Shown here in pieces: positions 49,491-60,609 of a stretch of 64,000 nt of DNA (position 1 is the stretch's first letter; each line of letters starts with the position of its first letter). The stretch is from Abelmoschus esculentus (Eukaryota > Streptophyta > Magnoliopsida > Malvales > Malvaceae). The notes beneath the pieces are model-generated. The model did no database searches and was not told the DNA's origin. It worked only from the letters and a program-made list of their open reading frames with translations. Location: assembly GCA_035048815.1 (NCBI GenBank), contig JAUCBN010000007.1, positions 255,501 through 319,500 of the forward strand, in the 5' to 3' direction. The position numbers were made by a program, and so were the translations under genes.

Positions 49491-49810
49491 TTTTAATTTA
49501 AAAATTAGTGATAAAACGACAAATGAAAAATGGGTCGCACCCCTATGCATTAAAAACACGAGACGATAACTGGGACTACCAAGGCATTGGTTGGTTTGTC
49601 ACTGCCAGCTCACTGAACCCCACGAAAAATATAATTATTTAATTTATTTTGTCAGGATAAAATTTGTTAATATTTATAATTCGATTTGTCTACTTATACC
49701 ACAAGACATACCTTAAGGTGTATTAAATAACATTAATTATTATATTTAATAAAATATTTAACTTATTTAATTTTATTCAAAAAGATTTTGACTATTTTAG
49801 ATATAATACC

Positions 49811-50362
49811 GTAAGTTAGAGCCATTTACAATTTAAATATTGAACTTACCTTCAACTTTCGTATAGGTCACAAACCTTTGATTTAATCAGATTAAATCAT
49901 TAAACTTTTATTATTAACAAATTAAATTATTCACACTAGCATCATTAAATATTTTAATAAAAAAGCTAACTCAATAATACTACTCGACATGTTTTTCCAT
50001 GTCAGCAAGTTAATATTAATTAAAATTAAAGAAAAATATTATTTTTTATATTAAATTATTAAAGAAATTTAGTAAATTTATATCTATTGAATTACAATTT
50101 CTTAATAATTTAATGTAAAAAAGATTTTAAATATTTTTTCTTTAATTTTAATTAATATTAACTTATTGACATGAAAAAATATGTATAGTAGGATTATTGA
50201 GTCAATTTTTCTGCTAAAATAATTAACGATGTTAGTATGAATGATTTAATTTGTTAATAATAAAAGTTTAATAATTTAATATGATTAAATTAAAGGTTTG
50301 TGATCTATACGAAAGTAGATGATAAGTTCAATGATTTAAATTGTAAATGACTCTCGTAAGTT
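49811..50362. repeat. Near-complete palindrome, about 550 bp
   Basis: Arms of about 260 bp surround a loop of about 25-50 bases near 50080. The left arm contains CATTTACAATTTAAATATTG, the right arm its reverse complement with one or two differences. Further matches are CAAACCTTTGATTTAATCAG / AAGGTTTGTGATC and GACATG(TTTTTCC)ATGTC / TTGACATGAAAAA. Divergence is about 10-15 percent by eye. It is non-coding and would fold into one long hairpin if transcribed. Confidence 0.85.
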
Positions 50363-51734
50363 ATATAAATAATATGTATAAATTCTTTAATGTTATAATA
50401 TATAATAAACTTTTATTAATAATATATTTTTATTTTTAAATATCGATACTTGTGAGATCACTAATATAAGATATTATTAAAACGTAACATTCTAAATTAA
50501 TAGATAACATATTATTAAATTTTGACTATTAAATTTTGAATTTTATAACATTTTATGTGAAAGTGAAATTTTAGCAATCTAATATCATAATATATAATAA
50601 AAACGATCAAACCATAAGATCTTGTGGACTTTTTTTGGCGGAGTGTATATAATTGATTTTAATAATCTATTTATAATTACTCAAAATTTAATAATCTTTT
50701 AATTCAAAGTACAATTTCTTTATCAAGTAATGTTACAATTTTTTATAATCTTTTAAAAACAAATTTCTTAAAATGTTATTATAATTTTAAACATTAATAC
50801 TAAAAAGGTGTCTCGTTATTTATTTAAATCTTGTACACAAATATCCGTGCGGCATATTTTGTTGGATACAAACAAATACTATGATTCCTTGTGTATATTA
50901 TTACCTTTTCCTAACCACTGCTTTCATAATTATAAAATATTTGGCCGACAAATTTTATATATTTTGTAATAGAAAAACCGTTTGCCCTCAGTCAATAAAT
51001 TGTTTGTCAAAGAAAAATAAAACATGTTTTTTAGTAATTTAAAATTAAAAAGTAGATTGATTAGTCATTTGTTAGTGTCATGTCATGATATTATTGGTAC
51101 AATTTTTACTTTTTATCAATCGTGGACATGAAATAATCTATACACAGGATCGTCTTAAAAAAATTTGAGAAATTAATTTTAAATATTTTTTAGTTCTTTA
51201 TTTATGTATTAATAATAAAAAATAAATTTAAAATTTAAAATTATGAACTAAGATTAAAGTTTAATGTATTAGTTTAGTGTTTAAAATTTATAGTTAGTGT
51301 TAAACATAAAAAATAATATTGAAAATAATTTAATATTTTAAACATAATATTTTATTAGTAGATTTATTTATTTACTTATATATCTAAAAATTAATTTTAA
51401 TTATTAAATGTATTTATTTAAATAAATATAAAAAAATAAATATAAATAATTAAATTTAAGGGCCCAGGTTGATTGGGGTGCTCCCCTCATAAACGACCCT
51501 GTTTATACATTTAAATAGAGATAAAGTAAATTTTGATTTTATTAAAAAATATTAATTTTTTTACTCGATTTGAGATAAAAAAAATTATTTTATTTTAACT
51601 CATTTGGATATTATATAAACTTGACTTAACTTAAAATTTTTCAAATAAAGATTAAGCTATAAAATAAAAAATCTTATAACTCAAAATTTTTAGTAATTGA
51701 TATATTGATTAATATATTATTAGTAATTAATATA

Positions 51735-51912
51735 TAATGAAAATCACTCATCTCACCACTAATCATTCATGTCATTAATCTAACTTTTAAAAAATATATT
51801 TTTTAAATGATATGAAAAAATAAGTGGAGATTCATTGGCCGAAAAAATAACTTGAAAGATTAGAGTGAAGTGAGTGGTTATGATTGGATGAGATCATGAA
51901 TGATATTAGGGG
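51735..51912. mobile_element. Decayed inverted-repeat element, relative of 23085-23215
   Basis: The left part CACTCATCTCACCACTAATC and the right part (reverse complement CATTCATGATCTCATCCAAT) are loosely inverted. The right half matches 23085-23215 in reverse complement, including CCAATGAATCTCCACTTA. It abuts the family 3 element that begins at 51909. Confidence 0.5.
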
Positions 51913-52406
51913 GTGTTCATTGTCGGATATCGGATCTGATTGTATTTGATTTTTTCGAATATTCGGACTTTTGGATCAATGATAGAGTGATTTGTATCCG
52001 ATACGAGAAAAGCGGATATCTACATATTTAGATATCGAATAGTTGAATATTCGATTATCCAAAAATATAATTTGATTATACTATTTTTTCGAATTTGAAA
52101 GTTGTATTTATAAAAAAATTAGAATTTTGAATATAATAAAAAACAAATTACTAAATACAATAAGATTCACAATTAAATATAACAAGCATTAAATTGTTAA
52201 ATAGAACAAAATTAATATTAATAAAAATTTTAATTTTTTGATATTTAGATTTTCGAATAATCCAAAATTAAAATATTGTGATCTGTATCTAATCCGAAAA
52301 ACTTAAAATCGAATTAAATATTCGATCTAAAATTAAAAATCAAATCAAATATTCAAAATTTTAGATCGAATTAAAAAATAATCGAATTAAATATTTTTAA
52401 ACACTC
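51909..52406. mobile_element. Family 3 element, copy iii (most complete, about 500 bp)
   Basis: Begins GGGGTGTTCATTGTCGGATA and ends ATTTTTAAACACTC, giving short GTGTT-type inverted ends. Internally it carries repeated CGAATATTCG(G/A) and TCGGATCTGATT words that are partly inverted between the two sides. No coding frame. The superfamily is not determined. Confidence 0.6.
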
Positions 52407-52449
52407 TTAACTGATATAACATGAAAGACTTATGATATAATTTCTTGTG

Positions 52450-53745
52450 ATTCTCGTCTTTGTTCACTGTGTCATGTAAGAAGTAGACGTGTTTCAAATT
52501 AGTAATAAAATGAAGTTATGCTTTGCGGAAAAAAATAAAATTAAATATAAACGAGATCACTATCAAAACAATTGGTCGAAAGATTAAAAAAATATTATCC
52601 TGATAACATGTGAGTTGCATTGTATGATAACATGCAATAATGGTAATAGTTTATACAATAAATAAATAAAATTTAATATATCACATTATTATATAATATA
52701 TTAATTAAATGTGCCAATATTCTTATAACTCAAATTTTTAACTCATCTCCACTTATTTGACGGGGTGTATATGGCTAGTTTTAGTGATCTGCTCCTAATA
52801 ATATATTAATTAAATGTGCCAAAAATAAAACTTATAATGATGTCACCTTGGTAATAATGTCCATTGATAAGATGGAAAAATACAGAATTAAAAATTAGAG
52901 TTAAGGGGATAAAATATAATTAATTAAAAATAAGAGATATTCTTATAGTTTATGTGAGATAAAAAACGTGAGTTAATTTTTTAAACTTTTTTCTGTAATA
53001 TTATTAAAAAAACTTTGACTACTCAATTATTGTTATTTTTTTAATATAATATTTTTAAATATAATAATATATTTAATTTTAAGTTAAATAATTATGTTAG
53101 TCACTTTCGTTTACATCCAATACATTTTTAGTTATTGATTTTAAAAAATAATCAATAAGGTCACTATCGTTTTCAGGATGTAAAGTTTTGATCACTTCAA
53201 CGTTAATTGTCGTTAAATATTAATGAAAAGACAATTTATCACAATAAAAATGATAAATTATCTAAATAGTTCTTAAATTATCGTTATATTTTTGTTTAAT
53301 TTTTAATTTGACTCTAAAAAATTTAATTTTATATTTTTATCATCTCTCCTAAAAAATCTAACTCTAACCCTTATCTCAAACTCTAAAATCCTCATTTAAA
53401 CAGATTATTTTTTAAAAGTTGATAATTAAAAATATCTGAAGATAAACAAAAGTAATTAATGTAATAATTTATCTTTAATTTTATTTATTTATTCTATAAA
53501 TTATTATCATTATTATTGTATTTTATCGTGCAATGCAACTCACATGTTAGCAGGATAATATTTTTTTAATCTTTCATCCAATTATTTTCATAGTGATCTC
53601 GTTTATTTTTAAATATTATTTTTTCCCAAAGCAAAAGTTCATTATATTAATAATAAAACCTGAAACGACAGACATAGTACTAATTTGAAACACGTCTACT
53701 CATAACACGAAACGAATATGTTGAAACAGTGAACAAAGACAAGAC
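52450..53745. repeat. Long inverted repeat with about 240-bp arms and an 850-bp interior
   Basis: The left arm, about 52450-52680, contains CTTTGTTCACTGTGTCA, TAGACGTGTTTCAAATTAGT, AACGAGATCACTAT and AACATGTGAGTTGCATTG. The right arm, about 53485-53745, contains their reverse complements in reverse order with few changes. The interior includes a dispersed repeat copy (53085-53342). No transposase frame is visible. Confidence 0.85.
53085..53342. repeat. Dispersed repeat, copy 2 (first copy at 32953-33198)
   Basis: Same orientation as copy 1, with the phrases TTTCGTTTACATCC, AAAAAATAATCAATAAGG, TCACTATCGTTTTCAGG and AAATGATAAATTATCTAAATAG. It lies inside the long inverted repeat at 52450-53745. 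Confidence 0.65.
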
Positions 53746-54214
53746 TACCAAAGACACGATCCAGAGATCTTCCACCTCATTGTTCATTTTTTTTTTATTA
53801 TTATAAAGTAGTATTTGGTTGGGTAGTTTTATCATTTATGTAAATAATTAGAATGGATTTAATAATTTGAGAAATAAGAATGTTTAAGAGATATTTTAAA
53901 ATTAATAAAAAAATTAATGGAAAGAAAATTGTCACCTACAAATAACGATTTAAATGAATATACCATCTGTAAATAATGATTTCACCTTGACTGATAATAA
54001 TTTATATTTTTATATCGATTTAAGATAAAATAAGGGAAGTTGTTACCTGCAGATCACGTTATTACCCAAATCGTCATGGTGATTACTTTCCCCGCACTAC
54101 AGTTTTTGTCGTATACTCCAAAATATCCTTTAACTTATCTCACTTTCTCAATTTTCAATCCTATTTGGATTATTTATAAAAAATGATTTAATTATGACTC
54201 ATGAGATAGGATGA

Positions 54215-54401
54215 GATAGGATTAAGTTATACGATATAAAATTTTTAAATTCTATATATTTTTTAATCGTTGAATGATTGAAATAGATGACTCAAATTAA
54301 TTCTTTATTTTTTCCAATTAATAATTTTTATATAACAAACTATTAATACAAAGAATAGGTAAAACTTAAAAAGTTTTATATTGTATAACTTAATCATATT
54401 C
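54215..54401. mobile_element. MITE, family 1, copy C (187 bp)
   Basis: The left end GATAGGATTAAGTTATACGA and the reverse complement of the right end GAATATGATTAAGTTATACA are followed by matching ATATAAAA(C/T)TT. The interior phrase TAATCGTTGAATGATTGAAA is shared with copies A, B and D. ATGAGATAGG is repeated immediately before the element. Confidence 0.75.
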
Positions 54402-55489
54402 TTTTATTTTATATATAAAATAAATATTATTTTTTAATTGTTTATCTGGTTTAAATAGATTTCGATTTTTAAATTATAATGTTAAATAAAATTCAAATAT
54501 TTGCTAAAATCCAAGTTGATATGAACTTCTTTTATATCCAAAGGTAAGTTTAACTTCCTTTCATTGATTTTGATATTTTTGATTAAAATCATGTGAGATT
54601 CAGTCCATGTGGTCTGGTCTACACCAAATAAACAAAAATCCACCAGACGGATTAAAAATACTTTTTTTTTGGTCTTAAGGGAGTGCTCGATGAAGTGGAT
54701 GTAAGAGATTATTGATTTTATGTATTTATTAATAGATATGGGTTTGGATAGTTGATCTATACATTTTTATTTGTTTAGATGAAATTATTTTTGAATTTTT
54801 AAAATGATAAATTATTTAAAAAAACAAATATCGATCTGAATTTTAATATTTTTATAATTTATAAGTTTAAAAATTATTTTTATTTAAATTTATAAGATAA
54901 CTTTGTACTTAAAAATACTATATATTAATTGTTATTTATAAAATTATTTTTTAAGAGATATTGATAATGATGTTAAGACTTTTAGCGATCATAATATTTA
55001 AAACTCATAAAATAAATAAAACAAAATTATTTTTATCAAAATAAAATATAAAAACATAAAAATAAATTATAAAAATTATCTATCGAATCGAATTGTATAT
55101 ACCCTTGTGATGCTGTTTCTTTACCATTAAAATTTTCCCCAGCAAAAACAAAAAGATTATATGTTATAGACCTCACCAACCACAATGCATTGTTTAGTAA
55201 AAAAACAATAATGGAGTGTCCAAGTACATTTCTATTTTAGGCGCAGAAAAAAAAAACAATAAAAATATTTTTTATTGAAGAAGAATATTTTATTTTTATA
55301 TAACAATAATTAAATAATTATTTTAATTTATACTAGGTAGATTGAATATCGTAAATTTATTATTGCGACTGATAATGTGGTGGTGGTTAAAATATTGATC
55401 CGTTCATCAGAGAACTTTACTGGGACATCTTTGATGACTGTTGTACATGAGTTAATGTCACACTCCTGGTTTGTTGAAATTTATAAAAA

Positions 55490-55600
55490 TAGATCGTCGT
55501 GTTAATATGATTGCAGATTGGTTAGCTGATTACTATAAAGAAGACCCTATTACAGTTTTAATTTTTAAAAATCTACCGATTAGTATAATTGACCTATTAT
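55490..55600 (+). mobile_element. LINE RNase H C-terminal scrap
   Basis: The plus-strand frame reads IDRRVNMIADWLADYYKED. This resembles the R-x-x-N-x-x-A-D-x-L-A segment that ends RNase H domains of plant non-LTR elements. The upstream part is shifted or lost. It is a remnant only. Confidence 0.5.
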
Positions 55601-56467
55601 AAAAAAAATATTGTCTTAATTTAAATATTTTTATTTTTTTGATAAAAAATGCTAGTCGTTAGTAAGGAGTAAAGCCCGACATGTAAGAGTTTCACATTTA
55701 GCTTTATGTGGTGATAGAAAAAATGTCAACAATGAATTGTTCCCTAGGCATTCTATTCAAAGATTGAATGAGGAAGTTATTATCATTATTGAAGAAGTTT
55801 AATCTAAATTTGATTATTGTTTTGAATATGATTATTTTAAGACCGTAAAACAGACGAGCATACTTATATTTATATAAAAATAATTTAAAATTTTTAATAA
55901 TTATTTATCAGTTTTTAAGTATGTGTTAAGTCTATCAATTATATCTAATATATTATATATATTACATGTAAAAATATTAAAAGATATACATATATATCGT
56001 ATATAGATATACAAAATTGTTAAAAGTAGAATCAATATGTATTATAATATAATAATTTTAACTCGAATTTTATAGACTCGACTCAATTAAAAAATTCAAA
56101 TAAACTTTAAATTATAAAATATGGCTTATAAACTTGAAAAACTCGAATATTTTTTTATCTCAACTATTATAACTATTATTTTATTATAAATTTTTTTTAT
56201 AAATGTTAAAATTCAAATATACTTTTAAAAAATCGAGATAAATCGAGATTTGAAATGGACTATTATTTAATGCATGAACAGTGAAATCCATCCTCCCTCA
56301 AGATATAGAAAAATGTGTCTAAGATATCAAAATTAAATCAGAAAACCCCAATGGGTCGAAAAGCACATGTGAATATGGAAATTATTAACCCTATAATTAA
56401 TTCAATATTGCATGTCTTCTGCCAGTCCCATACCCCACTCCGAGCCTATCTCCATGATTTTCTTGCC

Positions 56468-56474
56468 TATAAAT
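56468..56474 (+). promoter_or_regulatory. Probable TATA box of lipase gene 1
   Basis: TATAAAT (context GCCTATAAATTTGG) lies 131 bases before the ATG. A (GA)n tract (GAGAGAGAGAG, 56580-56590) follows in the leader, close to the start codon. Confidence 0.6.
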
Positions 56475-56598
56475 TTGGCCTCCAAGCTCAATGGAAAAAC
56501 ATCCCTAAGCTCAGTTCTCAGTTTCCCCTTCTCCTTCCTCTCCCCCTCAAAACTCCATTAGTGTTCTTTTTTACAGTAGAGAGAGAGAGAGGTCCGCC

Positions 56599-59304
56599 AT
56601 GGAAGCAACGGCAGGCAGAAAGGAGTTTTATAGCAATTATATGCTAATTAACCCTAAGAAAGCCTCGTTGTTTGATCTCATTGCCCTCTTGTTTTCAAAG
56701 AATATAAAAAACAGGAAATTTATCGAAACCAGTATCGAAACCGAGGAAAATTTCTGGTATAGAGTGGCTGTTTTCCTCACCACACTGTTGCAGAAATTTC
56801 TGCTTACCATTAAGATACCAATGGCTTTAATGGGACAGACTTTTGAGGATATGTGCAACCTTTTCAACAACAATGGCGGCTTGTTTGGTCTTGTAAAACG
56901 AGTCATGACAGGTATATATACATATACATATATACATTGCAGACTGAGAAAAAAAGAAATCATATTATTACATGTATTTACGTCTATTTCTCTGGTTAGG
57001 GTTTACATATATTTTGCTTATAGTTACACCCAAGCAACTTGTGTCTTAATCTCCAACAAATTGGCCACTGAGATCCAACTTGGATGAGCCTGCATGCTTT
57101 AGATTCTCTTTTATATGTTTCTTACTATATATTTTCTAACCACTTGAGTATCTCTTACAGGGTGAGAGCTTGAAATGGGATAATATTTAATTAAGTGGCA
57201 ATTTTTTCATAAATCAAAATGAGTTTTTTGGTTTTTATTCACTTGAATATTACGATGAGAACATCACCTAAAACATTCACTGTTAATTGTTAATAAAAAT
57301 GATTATCTTAATTGTTTTGATAGATGCTATTGTTTTTAAGTTTTATAATTTTTTTTGGAGTGTTGGATAAGTAAAACGGATGGTTCAGATTAACCGCCGG
57401 GATTATCACTTGAGAAAAAAAGTAAAGAGTTAATCCGAGTCATCTGTTTCAATCATCCAAGATGCTAAAAATTATAAAACTTAAAGAGTTTTTACATGGC
57501 ACAACTTGAACTTATCTCTATTTTATTTATATTCAATGGATCATTATACACTTTTCCTCTTAGTTTCCTCAGTATTATTATTACTATATCTACACATATA
57601 TTTCAAAGGAAATGTAAATTTATAGTTACAAATTATAATTATAATTATAATATATCAGGAGTGCAGCATGAAGAAAAAGAATAAATTAATTATCTTGGCA
57701 ACCTTCTTTTTTGTTCTTGTTGTCTAAAATATTTGTCTGGAAAAAAAAGCTTCTTTGTGGAAATAAAATACAAAAAAAGGGAAAGAAAAAAAATCTAATA
57801 GTAATACAGAATCTATTCATTTTAGAGGCTTTTGGATTTTTTCTTTGTTTTGTAATAAAAAGACAAGAGACCTTGATTTTATTTGCTTTTGTACGATGAA
57901 ACAGGGAAGGTCGTGATTCCAAACCGAGAAGCGGCGAACTATGTCTCAGCCGTTGGAATTACGGACATGAGAATGGACTTGAGCAAAGAGATTGTATATG
58001 GCAACGCTATGTATTATCCTTCTCTTTCGATTATGGCTGCCAAAGCTGTTTACAATAATGCTGCTTATAATAAGTTTATAATCGAAGATCATTGGGGGGT
58101 ACGCTCATGTTTTTTTAATGTTCATTTCCATTAATGGCCGAAACATCATTGGTTCTGACACTGGTTGCTGTCTTTGTCTGTCTGCAGATGCAACTCATTG
58201 GATTCAAGAATTATTGGAACGGTAATGAACAGATTACAGATCTGTTAATTCATAAATTACCCTTTTTTTAGAAATACCAGTTTAATTCATTTACTTTCAC
58301 GGTTTTACCAGATTTCATGCTGCAAGCCGACACCCAAGTTTCCCTGTTCCGGAACAAAACCGCCGACCACGACACGATTGTTGTTTGCTTCAGAGGAACA
58401 CAACCATTCAGTGCCGATGATTGGATTTCAGACGCCGATCTATCTTGGTACGAATTCCCCGGCATCGGAAGGATTCACAGTGGTTTCCTGAAAGCTTTAG
58501 GGATGCAAAAGATCGTCGGCTGGCCGAAGTTTGTCGTCCCAGACATCACCCGTCGTGCTCCTTTGGCTTATTACGACATAAGGGACACATTGAGGGACCT
58601 TTTGAAGAAAAACCCAGAGGCCAAATTTATAGTGACCGGCCACAGCTTGGGCGGTGCTTTGGCTGCTCTTTTCCCAGCCATATTGATTTACCACGACGAC
58701 CAGTTGTTACTGGAGAGGATGGAAGGCGTTTACACCTTCGGACAACCCAGAGTCGGCGACGAAGCGTTTGCGAGTTACATGGAGAAGAATCTGAACAAGA
58801 ACGGCATCGGGTTTTACAGATACGTTTACTGTAATGACATGGTTCCTAGGGTTCCTTTTAACGGCATGTTCAAACACTTTGGAACCTGCGTTTACTACAA
58901 CAGTAAATATCAAGCCAAGGTAAGATTTTTACATAGAAAAACCAAACCCAGATCTGCAATAACTAAAAGAAACAATTATACCATATTTTCAATTAATGCA
59001 GATCGTTGATGACGTGCCATACAAGAACTACTTCTCGATCTTCGGGTTTATCCCCATGCATTCAAACGCCATTTATGAGGTGATTCGGAGCTTCACGATG
59101 AAAGTTAAATACGGGCCGGATTATAAAGATGGGTGGATGATGTTCGGTGTCAGATTGTTCGGAGTTTTAATTCCTGGGATTGCGAATCATTGCCCTCAAG
59201 ATTATGTGAACTCGACTCGTCTCGGTAAACCCGACGACGTTTTGTTCCTTCCGCTTCACACTAAGAAGGCACTTGGGTTTGAAGTGCCGCTGTTGGCTGC
59301 TTGA
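56599..59304 (+). CDS. Class-3 lipase, oil-body-lipase (OBL1) type, tandem copy 1
   Basis: Five exons (56599-56911, 57905-58098, 58188-58221, 58312-58919, 59002-59304) give 483 residues. This is an alpha/beta-hydrolase of the Lipase_3 family that probably hydrolyses triacylglycerol or related acylglycerols at lipid droplets or membranes. The nucleophile is Ser292 in VTGHSLGGAL. The likely Asp is D356 in YCNDMVPRVP and the likely His H446 in IANHCPQDYVN. FRGTQPFSADDW is the usual oxyanion-side segment. The N-terminal 100 residues include a hydrophobic stretch (YRVAVFLTTLLQKFLLTI) suited to membrane or droplet association. Intron 1 (993 nt) contains a family 1 MITE copy. The next gene downstream is a paralogue with equal exon lengths. 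No lesions seen. Confidence 0.93.
57310..57516. mobile_element. MITE, family 1, copy D (inside a lipase intron)
   Basis: The right end, read in reverse, gives GATAAGTTCAAGTTGTGCCA then TGTAAAAACT, matching the family. The left end is degraded (TTTTTAAGTTTTATAAT remains). The interior phrase GTTGGATAAGTAAAACGGATGG corresponds to the shared core. It lies within intron 1 of lipase gene 1. Confidence 0.6.
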
Positions 59305-60483
59305 TTTAATGACCCTGACGGTGGTTGGGTTGGCTGAGATCACTATGGTGCCTCCTACAAAGTAATAAATATTTATCTATCTATTGTAAGGGTATCGATC
59401 TTGGGAATTGGGTGTTGATGATGCATTTCAATTCCCAAGATTTTTCTAGGAAAATAACTGGGGGTTCAACCTAGATAGAGGATGTTTCTTAATGAATGTT
59501 GCATCTTTCAAGTTTTATGTATTTTCATCTATGTTTCTGAGAATAAAATTAAAATTACTATAAGGTATAATAAATGTAAAATTACGTTATCATATATGTG
59601 TCTAAATTATATAAAATTATTCGGATTAATTAATATTGAGTATTTTAGTTTGTTATTTAAATTAAATTTTTTATTAAAAATATTAAAAGTTTTTGTTATT
59701 CAATCAGAGTATGACATATGATATATATCTTTATTTTTAAAAATTAAAAAATGATTTTTTATTAAAAAATAAAAAAACTTTTTTTTTTAAATCTTGTAAC
59801 ACCCCTTTTTCAGAGAATCAAGCTAGAGGGTGTTACCGATAAACTATACAATTTTTGGTGTTATATTTTTATTCAATAATCGATAATAATATAATAACAA
59901 TGCAATGATGTCATAACATAAAATAATGCAATGATGTTAACATAATATTACTATTTGTCCCGTAAACATTGATTCATATTATATAATAATATGATGTGAT
60001 GCAAACAATAATTTGATGATGAATTTAAAATTCTCAAAAGTATGAGGATCGATTTAAAATAATGGTCATAATTTAGGGATGAAACTAAAATATTTAAAAG
60101 TTTAGAGATCAATTTAGAATATATCATAGTTTGAGGATAGAATTAGAACTTATAAAAGTTTAAGGATTAATTTAAAATGAATTTCATGATTTAAGTACAC
60201 AGACTCTTAATCTAAATTTTATTAATATCCAAAACAAGGGATTACTAATATTTGAGAAACCATTAGTAAATAAAACAAACAAACAAATGAAACAAGACCA
60301 ACATCGTTAAGACATTAAGCAGCAACAGAAAAACAAGTTTACTTTAAATCCAGCAGCTTGTCCGCTCAATCAATCTAATTAGCATCTCAACTGAGTTAAG
60401 CTTAAGTAATAACAACACATTAACTAACCTTCGAGACACGATGTTGTTGTTGTTGTTGCAGAATTGCTTAATTACGAAGCAAA
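59305..60483. other. Spacer between the two lipase genes, with LTR-like remnant
   Basis: It holds the 3' UTR of lipase 1 and about 1 kb of AT-rich DNA. At 59797-59840 the phrase TGTAACACCCC...AGGGTGTTACCG resembles the terminal region of plant LTR retrotransposons. From about 60015 to 60175 a degenerate unit of about 55-60 bases (AAAAGTTTAGAGATCAATTT-like) repeats about three times. A (GTT)n tract is at 60443-60458. Confidence 0.45.
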
Positions 60484-60609
60484 GCATATATACCTATACA
60501 AATCGTGTCTACAATGTCTACACTAAAAGAGATTATTAAGAATTTAATTATAGTGATTAAAACAAATAAAAACCGACTCTTGAATACAGTTCCTTCAAAC
60601 CCTAGAAAC

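Larger units (their letters stand above)
40419..56467. other. 16-kb gene desert, very AT-rich
   Basis: Apart from about 250 bp of probable promoter next to 40419, I find no host coding region. Open frames are rare because of TAA/TTA density. Contents listed separately are a 201-bp MITE, family 3 copies, three long inverted repeats, a dispersed repeat copy, a family 1 MITE and an RNase H scrap at 55490-55600. Simple (ATT/TATAT)n tracts occur, for example at 44549-44572. Confidence 0.65.

Noticed and set aside
40700..56300. CRISPR-like or satellite arrays in the gene desert
   Set aside because: Apparent periodicity is AT-rich low complexity and long inverted repeats; no regularly spaced direct repeats were found.
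58421..58834. Overlapping 137-codon plus-strand frame in lipase 1 exon 4
   Set aside because: It is an out-of-frame reading of the lipase domain; the true frame contains GHSLGG and splices in phase.
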